Below, piece by piece: positions 40,876-48,943 of a DNA stretch of 64,000 bases (the stretch's first letter is position 1; every line of letters begins with the position of its first letter). Position numbers and translations under genes: made by a program. Source of the stretch: Caproiciproducens galactitolivorans. Its GTDB lineage: Bacteria > Bacillota > Clostridia > Oscillospirales > Acutalibacteraceae. Location: positions 101,368-165,367 of the forward strand of contig NZ_JAPOHA010000008.1 in the NCBI RefSeq assembly GCF_026672255.1, given 5' to 3'. Under the pieces are notes generated by a model, which saw nothing but the letters and a program-made list of their open reading frames with translations, did no database searches and was not told where the DNA came from.

Positions 40876-41541
40876 TTATCCGCCGCAAACAAACAGCCAC
40901 TGAATTTTATCACCGTTTTTCAATTTGTAGCCGTTGCAGCTGACGGGGGGCTGTTTTCCGTTTACCGTGTACGTCCATCCGCTGGATGCGCCGAAGTCCT
41001 TTTCGTAAATATTATTTATCCCTTTTATATAAGTCGATTGATAAACCGGTGAAACAGCGGATTCCATCGGGATGCCGTCCGCTTTCGTTACGCGCAGCAG
41101 CACATCGAATACCGTCTCACCGTTTTTGATTTTCACGTTCTTTTCCGCAAAAATGATTCCGTCTTTCGGTACGGCGGAAAGCTTGTCCTCGCTGAATTTT
41201 TCCCGGTTTTTCAAAATATCGCCACACGAGATGAACAGGGTGCAGCTTGTTTCTTTTTGAAGCTGTGGGGCGGGTACAGCCGTTTTTTTTGCGGGCGGCG
41301 CCTTTGAAACACCGGAAGAAGCCGTTTTCGGTGAACTCTGGGGTACGGCCGCGGAGGAAACCGGGGCACTGCCGGAAATGCCGGAGGTTTCCGCTTCGCT
41401 TCGGATTTCCGACGAAACGGGTGCGGTGCTTTCCGACGGACCGGCGGAACTGGCCGCATGCTGGGACGGCAGCTCCACCTTGCATCCGGCTAAGACCGTC
41501 AAAATGCAGAACAGGGCAAGTGCTTTTTTTATATACTTCAT
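40876..41541 (-). CDS. Lipoprotein with DUF4430 (transcobalamin-like C-terminal) domain
   Basis: A 221-residue lipoprotein: signal ending in LTVLAGC (lipobox, Cys20), a ~70-residue Ser/Pro/Ala-rich tether, then a domain that fits DUF4430: VKIKNGETVFDVLLRVTK, then GINNIYEKDFGASSGWTYTVNGKQPP, ending YKLKNGDKIQWLFVC. DUF4430 resembles the C-terminal beta domain of animal transcobalamin and intrinsic factor. It would be tethered at the outer membrane face, ready to bind cobalamin and pass it to the ECF S component. The gene lies 4 bp after the beta-propeller gene in the riboswitch-controlled operon. Confidence 0.85.
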   Translation of the reverse strand: MKYIKKALALFCILTVLAGCKVELPSQHAASSAGPSESTAPVSSEIRSEAETSGISGSAPVSSAAVPQSSPKTASSGVSKAPPAKKTAVPAPQLQKETSCTLFISCGDILKNREKFSEDKLSAVPKDGIIFAEKNVKIKNGETVFDVLLRVTKADGIPMESAVSPVYQSTYIKGINNIYEKDFGASSGWTYTVNGKQPPVSCNGYKLKNGDKIQWLFVCGG

Positions 41542-41545
41542 GGCT

Positions 41546-43006
41546 TTACCTATTCGCCCCGATGCCGGTTCTTTTTACTTGCAGTGTGAAGACAAGAGCG
41601 GCGCTCAGCAAAATAACGGAGGCAATCCGTACGGATGAGTCGTCTCCGGTTTTGGGAGAGGGAAGAACCGCTCTTTTGCCGATTGCGTACAGATTTCCGC
41701 TGTCGTTGAAATAGAACAGTGTGCCGTCTCCGGAACAAGTCAGGCTTTGCGAACAGCTCTGCGGAACGGAGGGGGTGAACAGCGTTTCATACGAAGGCTT
41801 CGTTTGCCCTTCCCGGTCGGTGAGAACATACACACAGGAGGAATCCTTCGAAAACGTGTAATTCTGGTCGATTGTTCCGTATTTTGCAACGTAGATGAGC
41901 ACCTGGTTTTTGTTCGCTTCGGCTGCGTAAGCGGTGGTAACCAGGGGGGAGGACTGGGACTGGATTTCCTTAATCTGATAAATCGTTTTCAGATCCGCCG
42001 CGTTCAGTACGGAGAACGGCGCGGTGGAGCCGTAACCGCCCCCGGCGACATAAAGCCTGCCGTTATACACAACGGGGCTGGAGGTAATGCTGCTGCCTAA
42101 ATTGGCGGATTTCTGGGCGCTGTTTGCAGTAATTTGACCGTTCGCATCCGCTTTTACGGAATAGACATAACCGCTTTTTACGGAGGCGTAAATCCTTCCG
42201 TCTGCATAGCAGAGGGTGGAGTTGACCGGCCCGCCCGCCGACGCGGTGCCGACCGGGGAACCATCGGTGAGACGATAGGAGGAAATCGTACCGGCCGTGT
42301 CGGAAACTGCAATTGCGGAACCCGTTACGGCGCCGCCGTTCCAGTAATAGCCCGCGGCGGCATTTTCGTGTTTCCATACTGTTTTGCCGCTTGCCGCGGA
42401 AAGGCAGGCGTATACGCCGGTGGTGTAAGCGTAGGTTTTCGGGTCCTGCGTATACGTTCCGAAATAAATCTGATGATCATAATACGTGATGGGGGAGGCA
42501 ATCTGCTGGGCGGCTGAACCGTAGGCAATTGCTTCGCTCTGCCATAAAAGGGCAAGGCTGTTCTGGTCAAATGCCGAAATCCGCACGCCTTCGGATGTTT
42601 GCTGCGGCACGAAAATCTTGCCGTCGCCGCTTGCAATTTTGGAATTATAGGGCGGGATATCCTTACAGGGCGCGGAAGCCACGGTTTTGCCGGATGCCGC
42701 GTCCAGTTCCAGAAGCGTACCGCCGGAAAGGGTGAGATAGAGATAACCGCCGACGGCAATCGGGGTGCCGCAGGCGTTGTTTTCCATTTTGGTTCCGTTG
42801 TATTCGCCGGTGACGGTATGCTTCGCTGACCAAAGCAGTTTCGCCGCCGATGCGTTTACCGGCGTCTGGGCGGCGGTGATGCCGGGTGTCTGCGGGGAAC
42901 CTAAAAACTGCGGCCAGTCCTTTATGCTTTCGGCCGAGGCGCAGACGGAAACGGACAGTACAAGGGTAATGGCGCACAGCGCCGACAGAATTCTTTTTGC
43001 TTTCAT
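41546..43006 (-). CDS. Secreted PQQ-like beta-propeller with sortase-type anchor
   Basis: A 486-residue protein with a signal peptide (ending near ASA), then about seven blade-type repeats of the quinoprotein/BamB kind (GTPIAVGGYLYLTLSGG, SPITYYDHQIYFGTY, SSPVVYNGRLYVAGG). It ends in an SPKTGDD sorting signal, a hydrophobic stretch and a basic tail (KRTG), the pattern of sortase-anchored proteins with (S/P)PxTG motifs. It is the first gene after the cobalamin riboswitch. By analogy with the beta-propeller BtuG of Bacteroides it may capture cobalamin at the cell surface; no PQQ-enzyme catalytic residues were noted. Confidence 0.82.
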   Translation of the reverse strand: MKAKRILSALCAITLVLSVSVCASAESIKDWPQFLGSPQTPGITAAQTPVNASAAKLLWSAKHTVTGEYNGTKMENNACGTPIAVGGYLYLTLSGGTLLELDAASGKTVASAPCKDIPPYNSKIASGDGKIFVPQQTSEGVRISAFDQNSLALLWQSEAIAYGSAAQQIASPITYYDHQIYFGTYTQDPKTYAYTTGVYACLSAASGKTVWKHENAAAGYYWNGGAVTGSAIAVSDTAGTISSYRLTDGSPVGTASAGGPVNSTLCYADGRIYASVKSGYVYSVKADANGQITANSAQKSANLGSSITSSPVVYNGRLYVAGGGYGSTAPFSVLNAADLKTIYQIKEIQSQSSPLVTTAYAAEANKNQVLIYVAKYGTIDQNYTFSKDSSCVYVLTDREGQTKPSYETLFTPSVPQSCSQSLTCSGDGTLFYFNDSGNLYAIGKRAVLPSPKTGDDSSVRIASVILLSAALVFTLQVKRTGIGANR

Positions 43007-43036
43007 TTTAATCCCTCCGACTAAATTTAAAAACCG

Positions 43037-43178
43037 GTTTACGACAGGTTTCCTGGCTCGAATTCATCCGCGGCGCGCGGCCTTCCCGACAATGCAGTGG
43101 CCGATTTCAGCGCGCCTTGTCCTTCTCACAGTAGCGGGGGCTGCTGCGGCTTATTACCGCATTCCCTACTTCGTAAAC
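43037..43178 (-). promoter_or_regulatory. Cobalamin riboswitch (AdoCbl type)
   Basis: Read on the minus strand, P1 is closed by TCGTAAAC-type strands (43171-43178 with 43037-43044). Conserved elements appear in order: GCAGCCCCCGCTACTGTGAG, the GGCCACTGCA segment, GGGAAGGCCG, and the B12-box GAGCCAGGAAACCTG near the 3' end. It lies 30 nt ahead of the beta-propeller start and should lower expression of the whole operon when B12 is plentiful, probably by hiding the ribosome-binding site (GGAGGG). Confidence 0.95.
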
Positions 43179-43191
43179 CACTTATCCTTTC

Positions 43192-43220
43192 ATTATTATA
43201 TGAATGCTCCGTTGTGTCAA
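43192..43220 (-). promoter_or_regulatory. Promoter of the cobalamin operon
   Basis: On the minus strand: TTGACA (43215-43220), 17-bp spacer, AATAAT (43192-43197), just upstream of the riboswitch P1 helix. A separate hairpin (ATAAAGGGCGC with GCGCCCTTTAT, about 43277-43319) lies further upstream. Confidence 0.7.
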
Positions 43221-43366
43221 GTAAAAATAAAACCTGTGGACAGCGGAAAATAATTTCCACGGCTTCAAAGACAAGGATAAAGGGCGCCGCCTGCCGGGAT
43301 GACAGACTGCGCCCTTTATTAGGAAGATATGTAAAGATCTTGTATTTAAAGGAGGATATATTTAAA

Positions 43367-43404
43367 AAAAGGAAGTGTGTATCCTGTTTCTCCGCAGGAT
43401 ACAC
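43367..43404 (-). terminator. Terminator of glnN
   Basis: On the minus strand GTGTATCCTG-loop-CAGGATACAC is followed by ACTTCCTTTTTTT, 35 nt after the glnN stop. Confidence 0.85.
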
Positions 43405-43438
43405 GGTCTTTGTACAGCGGATAAGGAATAAAGTGTTT

Positions 43439-45532
43439 TTATATTACGCTGAAGAGCAGGTCGCCGTAGGTTGGATACGGCCAGTATTTTTTGCCGACCA
43501 TGCTTTCGATTTCGTCCGCAGTTGCGCGGGTGTCTTCCATCTGCTGGAAAACCTGATTGCGGTAATACTGCGCCTGTTCAAGAACATCCTTGAATTCTTT
43601 TTCGGGTTCTACGGAACTTTCCAGCACAGCCATTTTTTTATACAGTTCGGAACTGAGCGTAGAAAGCTTCTTGAGAAGCATTTCTTCCAGCTCGCAGGAG
43701 ATGTCTGCGCAGAGCTGTTTCTTATTGATGGCTTCCTTGCTGAGATCCTTCATGTAAGAGCATGCCGCCGGAAGGATATCCTTTTTAATCATATCCACCA
43801 TGGTCAATGCTTCGATATGGATTTGCTTGCAGTAGTTTTCAAGCTGGATTTCATAGCGGGAGTGAATTTCCGTTTTGGAGAATACGCCGTGCTTTTCGAA
43901 TAGCTTAACATTTGTGTCGCTGATATAGTAGGGCAGGGCGTCCGCCGTGGAACGCAGATTTAAAAGCCCGCGTTTCTTCGCTTCCTCGACCCACTCGTCG
44001 GAATAGTTGTTGCCGTTGAAAATGATGCGTTTGTGCTCTTTAACGGTCTTCTTAATCAGTTCCGCCAGCGTGCTGTTGAAATCGTCCGCTTTTTCAAGTT
44101 CGTCGGCAAAATCGGACAATGCATCCGCGATAATGGTGTTGAGCATGATGTTCGGGCAGGCGATGGAAACGGTAGAGCCGAGCATACGGAACTCAAATTT
44201 ATTGCCGGTAAAGGCAAAGGGGGAAGTGCGGTTCCGGTCGGTCGAATCCTGCGGGAAGGTTGGAAGAACATCGACGCCGATCTTCATAAAGGCTTTGTCT
44301 CTCTGCTTGTATACCGTGCCGTCTTCAATGGATTTTAAAATGCCCGTCAGTTCATCGCCGATGAACATGGAGACAATGGCCGGAGGGGCTTCGTTTGCGC
44401 CCAGACGGTGGTCGTTGCCGGCGCTTGCGACGGAAATGCGGAGCAGATCCTGATGCTCGTCGACCGCTTTGATAATGGCGGTGAGAAAGAGCAGGAACTG
44501 TGCGTTTTCCCGCGGGGAATCGCCCGGTTCCAGAAGGTTGACGCCCGTGTCGGTCGTAATGCTCCAGTTGTTGTGCTTGCCGCTTCCGTTTACGCCCGCA
44601 AACGGTTTTTCGTGGAGCAGGCAGGTCAGGTTGTGCTTCGTGGCAACCTTCTTCATAATCTCCATGGTGAGCTGGTTCTGATCGGTAGCAACGTTGGAAG
44701 TCGTAAAAATGGGAGCGAGTTCATGCTGGGAAGGAGCGACTTCGTTGTGCTTCGTTTTGGCAAAGATGCCGAGTTTCCAGAGTTCCTCGTCGAGTTCCTT
44801 CATATAGGCGGATACTCTCGGCTTGATAACGCCGAAATAGTGATCCTCAAGTTCCTGGCCCTTTGGGGGCTTTGCGCCGAAAAGGGTTCTGCCTGTAAAG
44901 ATCAGGTCTTTTCTTTTTTCGTACATTGCCTTATCGATCAGGAAGTATTCCTGTTCCGCGCCGACGGTGGTAATCACACGGTGAGCATCCGTGTTCCCGA
45001 AGAGCCTTAGAATGCGCATGGCCTGCTTGTTGATCGCGTTCATGGAACGCAGAAGCGGGGTCTTTTTATCCAGCGCTTCGCCTCCGTAGGAGCAAAACGC
45101 TGTGGGAATACAAAGGGAGCCGTCTTTAATGAAAGCGTTGCTGGTCGGGTCCCAGGCGGTGTACCCTCTTGCCTCGAAAGTCGCCCGAAGCCCGCCGGAC
45201 GGGAAGCTGGAAGCGTCGGGCTCGCCCTTAAACAGTTCCTTACCGGAAAACTCCATGATCACTTTGCCGTTTTCAATCGGATAAATAAAGCTGTCATGCT
45301 TTTCCGCGGTAATCCCGGTCATCGGCTGGAACCAGTGGGTGAAATGGGTAGCACCCTTTTCGACGGCCCAGTCTTTCATCGCATTCGCAACAACATTCGC
45401 CACACTGATGTCCAGCGGTTTGCCCTGTTCTCTGGTTTTTTTCAGAGCCTTATAGGTTTCCTTCGGCAGTTTTTCCTTCATTACCGTGTCGTCGAAAACC
45501 ATGCTGCCGAACATTTCAGGAACATTGCTCAT
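43439..45532 (-). CDS. glnN: Type III glutamine synthetase
   Basis: A 697-residue GSIII, the large form found in Bacteroides and many Clostridia, which makes glutamine from glutamate, ammonia and ATP. The N-terminus ([13 protein letters not shown]), the [12 protein letters not shown] segment, [16 protein letters not shown], the ATP-site motif [10 protein letters not shown] and the [13 protein letters not shown] region are characteristic. The start ATG 45532 follows AGGGAG at the right distance. It is divergent from the glutamate synthase operon. Its 78-nt leader contains an intrinsic-terminator hairpin immediately after the start of transcription, suggesting attenuation control. Confidence 0.96.
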   Translation of the reverse strand: MSNVPEMFGSMVFDDTVMKEKLPKETYKALKKTREQGKPLDISVANVVANAMKDWAVEKGATHFTHWFQPMTGITAEKHDSFIYPIENGKVIMEFSGKELFKGEPDASSFPSGGLRATFEARGYTAWDPTSNAFIKDGSLCIPTAFCSYGGEALDKKTPLLRSMNAINKQAMRILRLFGNTDAHRVITTVGAEQEYFLIDKAMYEKRKDLIFTGRTLFGAKPPKGQELEDHYFGVIKPRVSAYMKELDEELWKLGIFAKTKHNEVAPSQHELAPIFTTSNVATDQNQLTMEIMKKVATKHNLTCLLHEKPFAGVNGSGKHNNWSITTDTGVNLLEPGDSPRENAQFLLFLTAIIKAVDEHQDLLRISVASAGNDHRLGANEAPPAIVSMFIGDELTGILKSIEDGTVYKQRDKAFMKIGVDVLPTFPQDSTDRNRTSPFAFTGNKFEFRMLGSTVSIACPNIMLNTIIADALSDFADELEKADDFNSTLAELIKKTVKEHKRIIFNGNNYSDEWVEEAKKRGLLNLRSTADALPYYISDTNVKLFEKHGVFSKTEIHSRYEIQLENYCKQIHIEALTMVDMIKKDILPAACSYMKDLSKEAINKKQLCADISCELEEMLLKKLSTLSSELYKKMAVLESSVEPEKEFKDVLEQAQYYRNQVFQQMEDTRATADEIESMVGKKYWPYPTYGDLLFSVI

Positions 45533-45558
45533 GAAGATCACTCCCTGTATCAATTTCA

Positions 45559-45602
45559 AAAAATAAAAAAGGCGCTATAGGGTTCTCCCCTACAGCGCCT
45601 TT
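45559..45602 (-). terminator. Terminator-type hairpin in the glnN 5' leader
   Basis: On the minus strand AAAGGCGCTGTAGGG-gagaa-CCCTATAGCGCCTTTTTTTATTTTT is a near-perfect intrinsic terminator. It begins ~8 nt after the predicted start of transcription (45610) and ends before the glnN ribosome-binding site. Confidence 0.85.
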
Positions 45603-45616
45603 GCTGCTATGCAAGT

Positions 45617-45645
45617 ATTATATGCCTGTAAGGCCCAAATGTCAA
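45617..45645 (-). promoter_or_regulatory. Promoter of glnN
   Basis: On the minus strand: TTGACA (45640-45645), 17-bp spacer, TATAAT (45617-45622), a perfect consensus. Confidence 0.88.
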
Positions 45646-45765
45646 CTAGAAAATTAAAATTTGCAAGATTTAATAATATTTGTTGCAAAAATGGGTTATA
45701 ATGGGTTGATTTTATGGAAAATTGCAATAAATTGCAATTTGACTTACATAATTATGCAAAATCTA

Positions 45766-45794
45766 TTGACAGAAGCATCATTCCATTATATGAT
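45766..45794 (+). promoter_or_regulatory. Promoter of the glutamate synthase operon
   Basis: TTGACA (45766-45771), 17-bp spacer, TATGAT (45789-45794), about 105 bp before the first gene. Two ATTGCAAT palindromes (45721-45728 and 45731-45738) and two further TTGCAA copies (45661, 45683) lie upstream and may be regulator sites. Confidence 0.75.
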
Positions 45795-45899
45795 AAATAC
45801 CAAAAAATACGGTGCTGCGGCGTTAAGCTGCGAAAATTGCGTTTTTAACATCGGCGCAAATGAATGCGTCAAAGCGAAAAATTGCAGGGAGGTCAGTTT

Positions 45900-46994
45900 A
45901 TGCAATTCGAGGGAGATATAAGGATACCTTCGGGCTGCGCCATATCGGGAATGTTTTCGCGCAGCGGCAAAAAAATGAACGGCGAAGCCATTATCCGTTC
46001 CATTTCCACCATGCATGACCGGAGCAACGGTCTGGGCGGGGGTTTTGCGGCTTACGGGATTTATCCGCACAACAAAGAGCTGTATGCCTTTCATGTTTTC
46101 TACGACAGTGTCCGCGCGAAAGAGGAATGTGAAAAAGAAATCATGGCGAACTTCGATGTAACAGTCGCAGAGAAGATTCCCACCAGAAAAATGCCGGAAA
46201 TTACAGACGAACCTGCGATTTGGCGCTATTTCGGACTGCCGTTTGAAAAACTGCTGAAGGATACGCAGTTGGACGAACGGGAATTTGTGGCGCGCTGCAT
46301 TGTAAAAATTAATACGCAGATCAAGGGGGCCTATGTGTTTTCCAGCGGGAAAAACATGGGTGTGTTCAAGGCGGTCGGTTTTCCGGAAGATGTAGGCCGG
46401 TACTACCGTCTGGACAACTATGAGGGCTACTGCTGGACGGCACACGGGCGGTACCCGACCAATACGCCGGGCTGGTGGGGCGGAGCGCACCCGTTTGCCA
46501 TGCTGGACTATTCCATCGTACATAATGGCGAAATCTCCTCCTATGACGCGAACCGCCGGTTCATTGAGATGTACGGCTATAAATGCACCCTTCTGACCGA
46601 TACGGAGGTCATCACCTATATTATTGATTACCTGAACCGCAAGCAGCACCTGACCCTTCACGAGGTTGCGGACGTGATTGCCGCCCCGTTCTGGGATGAA
46701 ATCGACCGGATGCCGCAGGCGGAGAAAGAAAAGTTTACGTATCTTCGCAACGTGTTTTCAAGCCTTTTGATTACGGGGCCGTTCTCCATCCTGCTGGGCT
46801 TCAGCGGCGGCATGATGGCTTTGAACGACCGTTTAAAGCTGCGTTCCATGGTTGCTGCCGAAAAGGATGACATGACCTATGTGGCAAGTGAAGAATGTGC
46901 CATTAAGACGATGGAACCGAACCCGGATAAAATCTGGGCGCCCAAGGGCGGAGAACCGGTGATCGTAACGCTGAACGAGGGGGTGGATGCCTGA
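45900..46994 (+). CDS. Glutamate synthase glutamine amidotransferase subunit (class II GATase)
   Basis: A 364-residue protein corresponding to the amidotransferase domain of glutamate synthase large subunit as a separate polypeptide. The candidate nucleophile is Cys13 in IPSGCAISGMF; further features are LGGGFAAYGIYP, YCWTAHGRYPTNTPGWWGGAHPF, SIVHNGEISSYDANRRF and LLTDTEVITYI. It releases ammonia from glutamine for the synthase subunit encoded next. The ATG at 45900 follows AGGGAGGT. It overlaps the next gene by one base. The N-terminal extension before Cys13 is as in the archaeal/clostridial split type. Confidence 0.9.
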   Translation: MQFEGDIRIPSGCAISGMFSRSGKKMNGEAIIRSISTMHDRSNGLGGGFAAYGIYPHNKELYAFHVFYDSVRAKEECEKEIMANFDVTVAEKIPTRKMPEITDEPAIWRYFGLPFEKLLKDTQLDEREFVARCIVKINTQIKGAYVFSSGKNMGVFKAVGFPEDVGRYYRLDNYEGYCWTAHGRYPTNTPGWWGGAHPFAMLDYSIVHNGEISSYDANRRFIEMYGYKCTLLTDTEVITYIIDYLNRKQHLTLHEVADVIAAPFWDEIDRMPQAEKEKFTYLRNVFSSLLITGPFSILLGFSGGMMALNDRLKLRSMVAAEKDDMTYVASEECAIKTMEPNPDKIWAPKGGEPVIVTLNEGVDA

Positions 46995-48502
46995 TGCCGA
47001 TCGATTTTTTATACCCGGAATATGAAGTAATCCGCAATTCGCAGCGCTGTATCGCCTGCCGCGTCTGCGAAAGGCAGTGCGCCAACGAGGTGCATGCCTA
47101 CGATAAAGAACTGAATTTGATGAAAAGCGACGAATCGAAATGCGTGAACTGCCACCGCTGCGTGGCACTCTGCCCTACAAGAGCGCTGAAGATCGTAAAA
47201 ACCGACCACACTTTCAAGACGAATGCCAACTGGACAAACGAAGTGATCGGTGAAGTTTACCGCCAGGCCGGAACGGGCGGCATGCTGCTTTCCTCCATGG
47301 GGAATCCGAAGCCCTATCCGGTTTATTGGGATAAGATTCTCATTAACGCTTCGCAGGTGACAAACCCGTCCATTGACCCGCTGCGCGAGCCGATGGAGAC
47401 GAAAACCTTTCTGGGAAAAAGGCCGGAAAAGCTGGAGCGCAATCCGGACGGCAGCCTGAACACGAACAACCTGCCGCCGAATCTGGAGCTTTCCGTTCCG
47501 ATAATGTTTTCCGCTATGAGCTACGGTTCCATCAGCTACAACGCGCACGAAAGCCTTGCGAGAGCCGCGCAGGAGCTGGGGATTTACTATAACACCGGCG
47601 AAGGCGGGCTGCACGAGGACTTTTATCAGTATGGCGCGAACACGATTGTTCAAGTGGCTTCAGGACGTTTCGGCGTGCATAAGGACTATCTGGAAGCGGG
47701 CGCCGCGATCGAGATTAAAATCGGGCAGGGCGCAAAGCCGGGCATCGGCGGGCACTTGCCGGGTGCAAAAATCGTTGGCGACGTATCCCGTACCCGTATG
47801 ATTTCGGAAGGTTCGGACGCGATTTCGCCCGCACCGCATCATGATATCTACTCGATTGAAGACCTGCGCCAGCTTGTCTACTCCTTAAAGGAAGCAACCA
47901 ATTACAAGAAGCCGGTCATCGTAAAAATCGCGGCGGTTCACAATGTAGCGGCAATCGCCAGCGGTATTGCGCGCAGCGGCGCGGACATTATCGCCATCGA
48001 CGGTTACCGGGGCGGTACCGGCGCGGCGCCGACCCGTATCCGCGACAACGTCGGCATTCCGATTGAGCTTGCGCTTGCGGCGGTGGACGAACGGCTGCGT
48101 CAGGAAAAAATCCGCAACAACGTTTCCCTTGTGGTCGGCGGAAGCATCCGCAACTCCGCGGATATCGTAAAGGCAATCGCTTTGGGCGCGGATGCGGTTT
48201 ACATTGCCACCGCGGCGCTTCTGGCGCTTGGCTGCCACCTTTGCCGAACCTGCCAGACGGGCAAATGCAACTGGGGCATCGCGACCCAGCGGCCCGACCT
48301 TGTTAAGCGCCTGAACCCCGATATCGGTTACAAACGCCTTGTCAACCTCGTTTCCGCGTGGCAGCATGAAATAAAGGAAATGATGGGCGGCATGGGTATC
48401 AACTCGATTGAAGCGCTCAAAGGCAACCGCCTGATGCTGCGCGGAATCGGATTAAACGAGAAAGAGCTTGAAATTCTGGGCATCAAGCACGCGGGGGAAT
48501 AA
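46994..48502 (+). CDS. Glutamate synthase FMN subunit with N-terminal ferredoxin domain
   Basis: A 502-residue protein: residues 19-60 hold two [4Fe-4S] motifs (C19xxC22xxC25xxxC29 and C50xxC53xxC56xxxC60), and the rest is the FMN-binding alpha2-type TIM barrel of glutamate synthase (MFSAMSYGSISYNAHESLARAA, NTGEGGLHED, VQVASGRFGV, IKIGQGAKPGIGGHLPG, IDGYRGGTGAAP, and the Cys cluster GCHLCRTCQTGKCNWGI for the 3Fe-4S centre). It catalyses reductive amination of 2-oxoglutarate using ammonia delivered by the GATase subunit and electrons from the Fe-S subunits. Confidence 0.93.
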   Translation: MPIDFLYPEYEVIRNSQRCIACRVCERQCANEVHAYDKELNLMKSDESKCVNCHRCVALCPTRALKIVKTDHTFKTNANWTNEVIGEVYRQAGTGGMLLSSMGNPKPYPVYWDKILINASQVTNPSIDPLREPMETKTFLGKRPEKLERNPDGSLNTNNLPPNLELSVPIMFSAMSYGSISYNAHESLARAAQELGIYYNTGEGGLHEDFYQYGANTIVQVASGRFGVHKDYLEAGAAIEIKIGQGAKPGIGGHLPGAKIVGDVSRTRMISEGSDAISPAPHHDIYSIEDLRQLVYSLKEATNYKKPVIVKIAAVHNVAAIASGIARSGADIIAIDGYRGGTGAAPTRIRDNVGIPIELALAAVDERLRQEKIRNNVSLVVGGSIRNSADIVKAIALGADAVYIATAALLALGCHLCRTCQTGKCNWGIATQRPDLVKRLNPDIGYKRLVNLVSAWQHEIKEMMGGMGINSIEALKGNRLMLRGIGLNEKELEILGIKHAGE

Positions 48503-48505
48503 GCG

Positions 48506-48937
48506 ATGAAAAGAATCTATGTAAATGAGAAATGGTGCCTCGGATGCCATCTTTGCGAATACAACTGCGCGTTTGCCAATTCCGGCAGCGACGATATGGT
48601 CAAGGCTCTGAAAGACGTCCGTATCAATCCGAGGATACGGATTGAAGAAAAGCAGGGCATCAGCTTTGCCGTTTCCTGCCGCCACTGCGCGGAGCCGCTC
48701 TGCGTGAAAAGCTGCATTACCGGCGCGCTCAGCGTGGACAGCGGCGTAATTGAGGTCAACAAAGACAAATGCGTCGGCTGCTACACCTGCATTATGGTTT
48801 GTCCCTACGGTGCCATTATGCCGGGCAGCGACGGCAGCGTGATTCAGAAATGCGAGCTCTGTACAAATAACGCGTTCGGCGAGCCCGCCTGCGTAACGGG
48901 CTGCCCGAACAAGGCAATCGTATTTGAGGAGAGGTGA
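48506..48937 (+). CDS. Four-cluster ferredoxin-type electron-transfer subunit
   Basis: A 143-residue protein with 16 cysteines in four groups, starting with CLGCHLCEYNC (11-21), then CRHCAEPLCVKSC, CVGCYTCIMVC and CELC...CVTGC; this is the arrangement of DmsB/HycB-type subunits that hold four [4Fe-4S] clusters. Within this operon it most likely carries electrons between the flavoprotein encoded downstream and the FMN synthase subunit. It starts 4 bp after the preceding stop. Confidence 0.9.
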   Translation: MKRIYVNEKWCLGCHLCEYNCAFANSGSDDMVKALKDVRINPRIRIEEKQGISFAVSCRHCAEPLCVKSCITGALSVDSGVIEVNKDKCVGCYTCIMVCPYGAIMPGSDGSVIQKCELCTNNAFGEPACVTGCPNKAIVFEER

Positions 48938-48943
48938 GCGAAA

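Noticed and set aside
41546-43006. Beta-propeller considered as a PQQ-dependent dehydrogenase
   Set aside because: The protein has propeller repeats but no recognisable dehydrogenase active-site motifs, is wall-anchored in an anaerobe and is controlled by a cobalamin riboswitch.
45792-45921. 43-codon Cys-containing frame upstream of the glutamate synthase operon
   Set aside because: Its ATG lies inside the -10 element of the operon promoter, so it would not be on the transcript, and it runs out of frame into the GATase gene.
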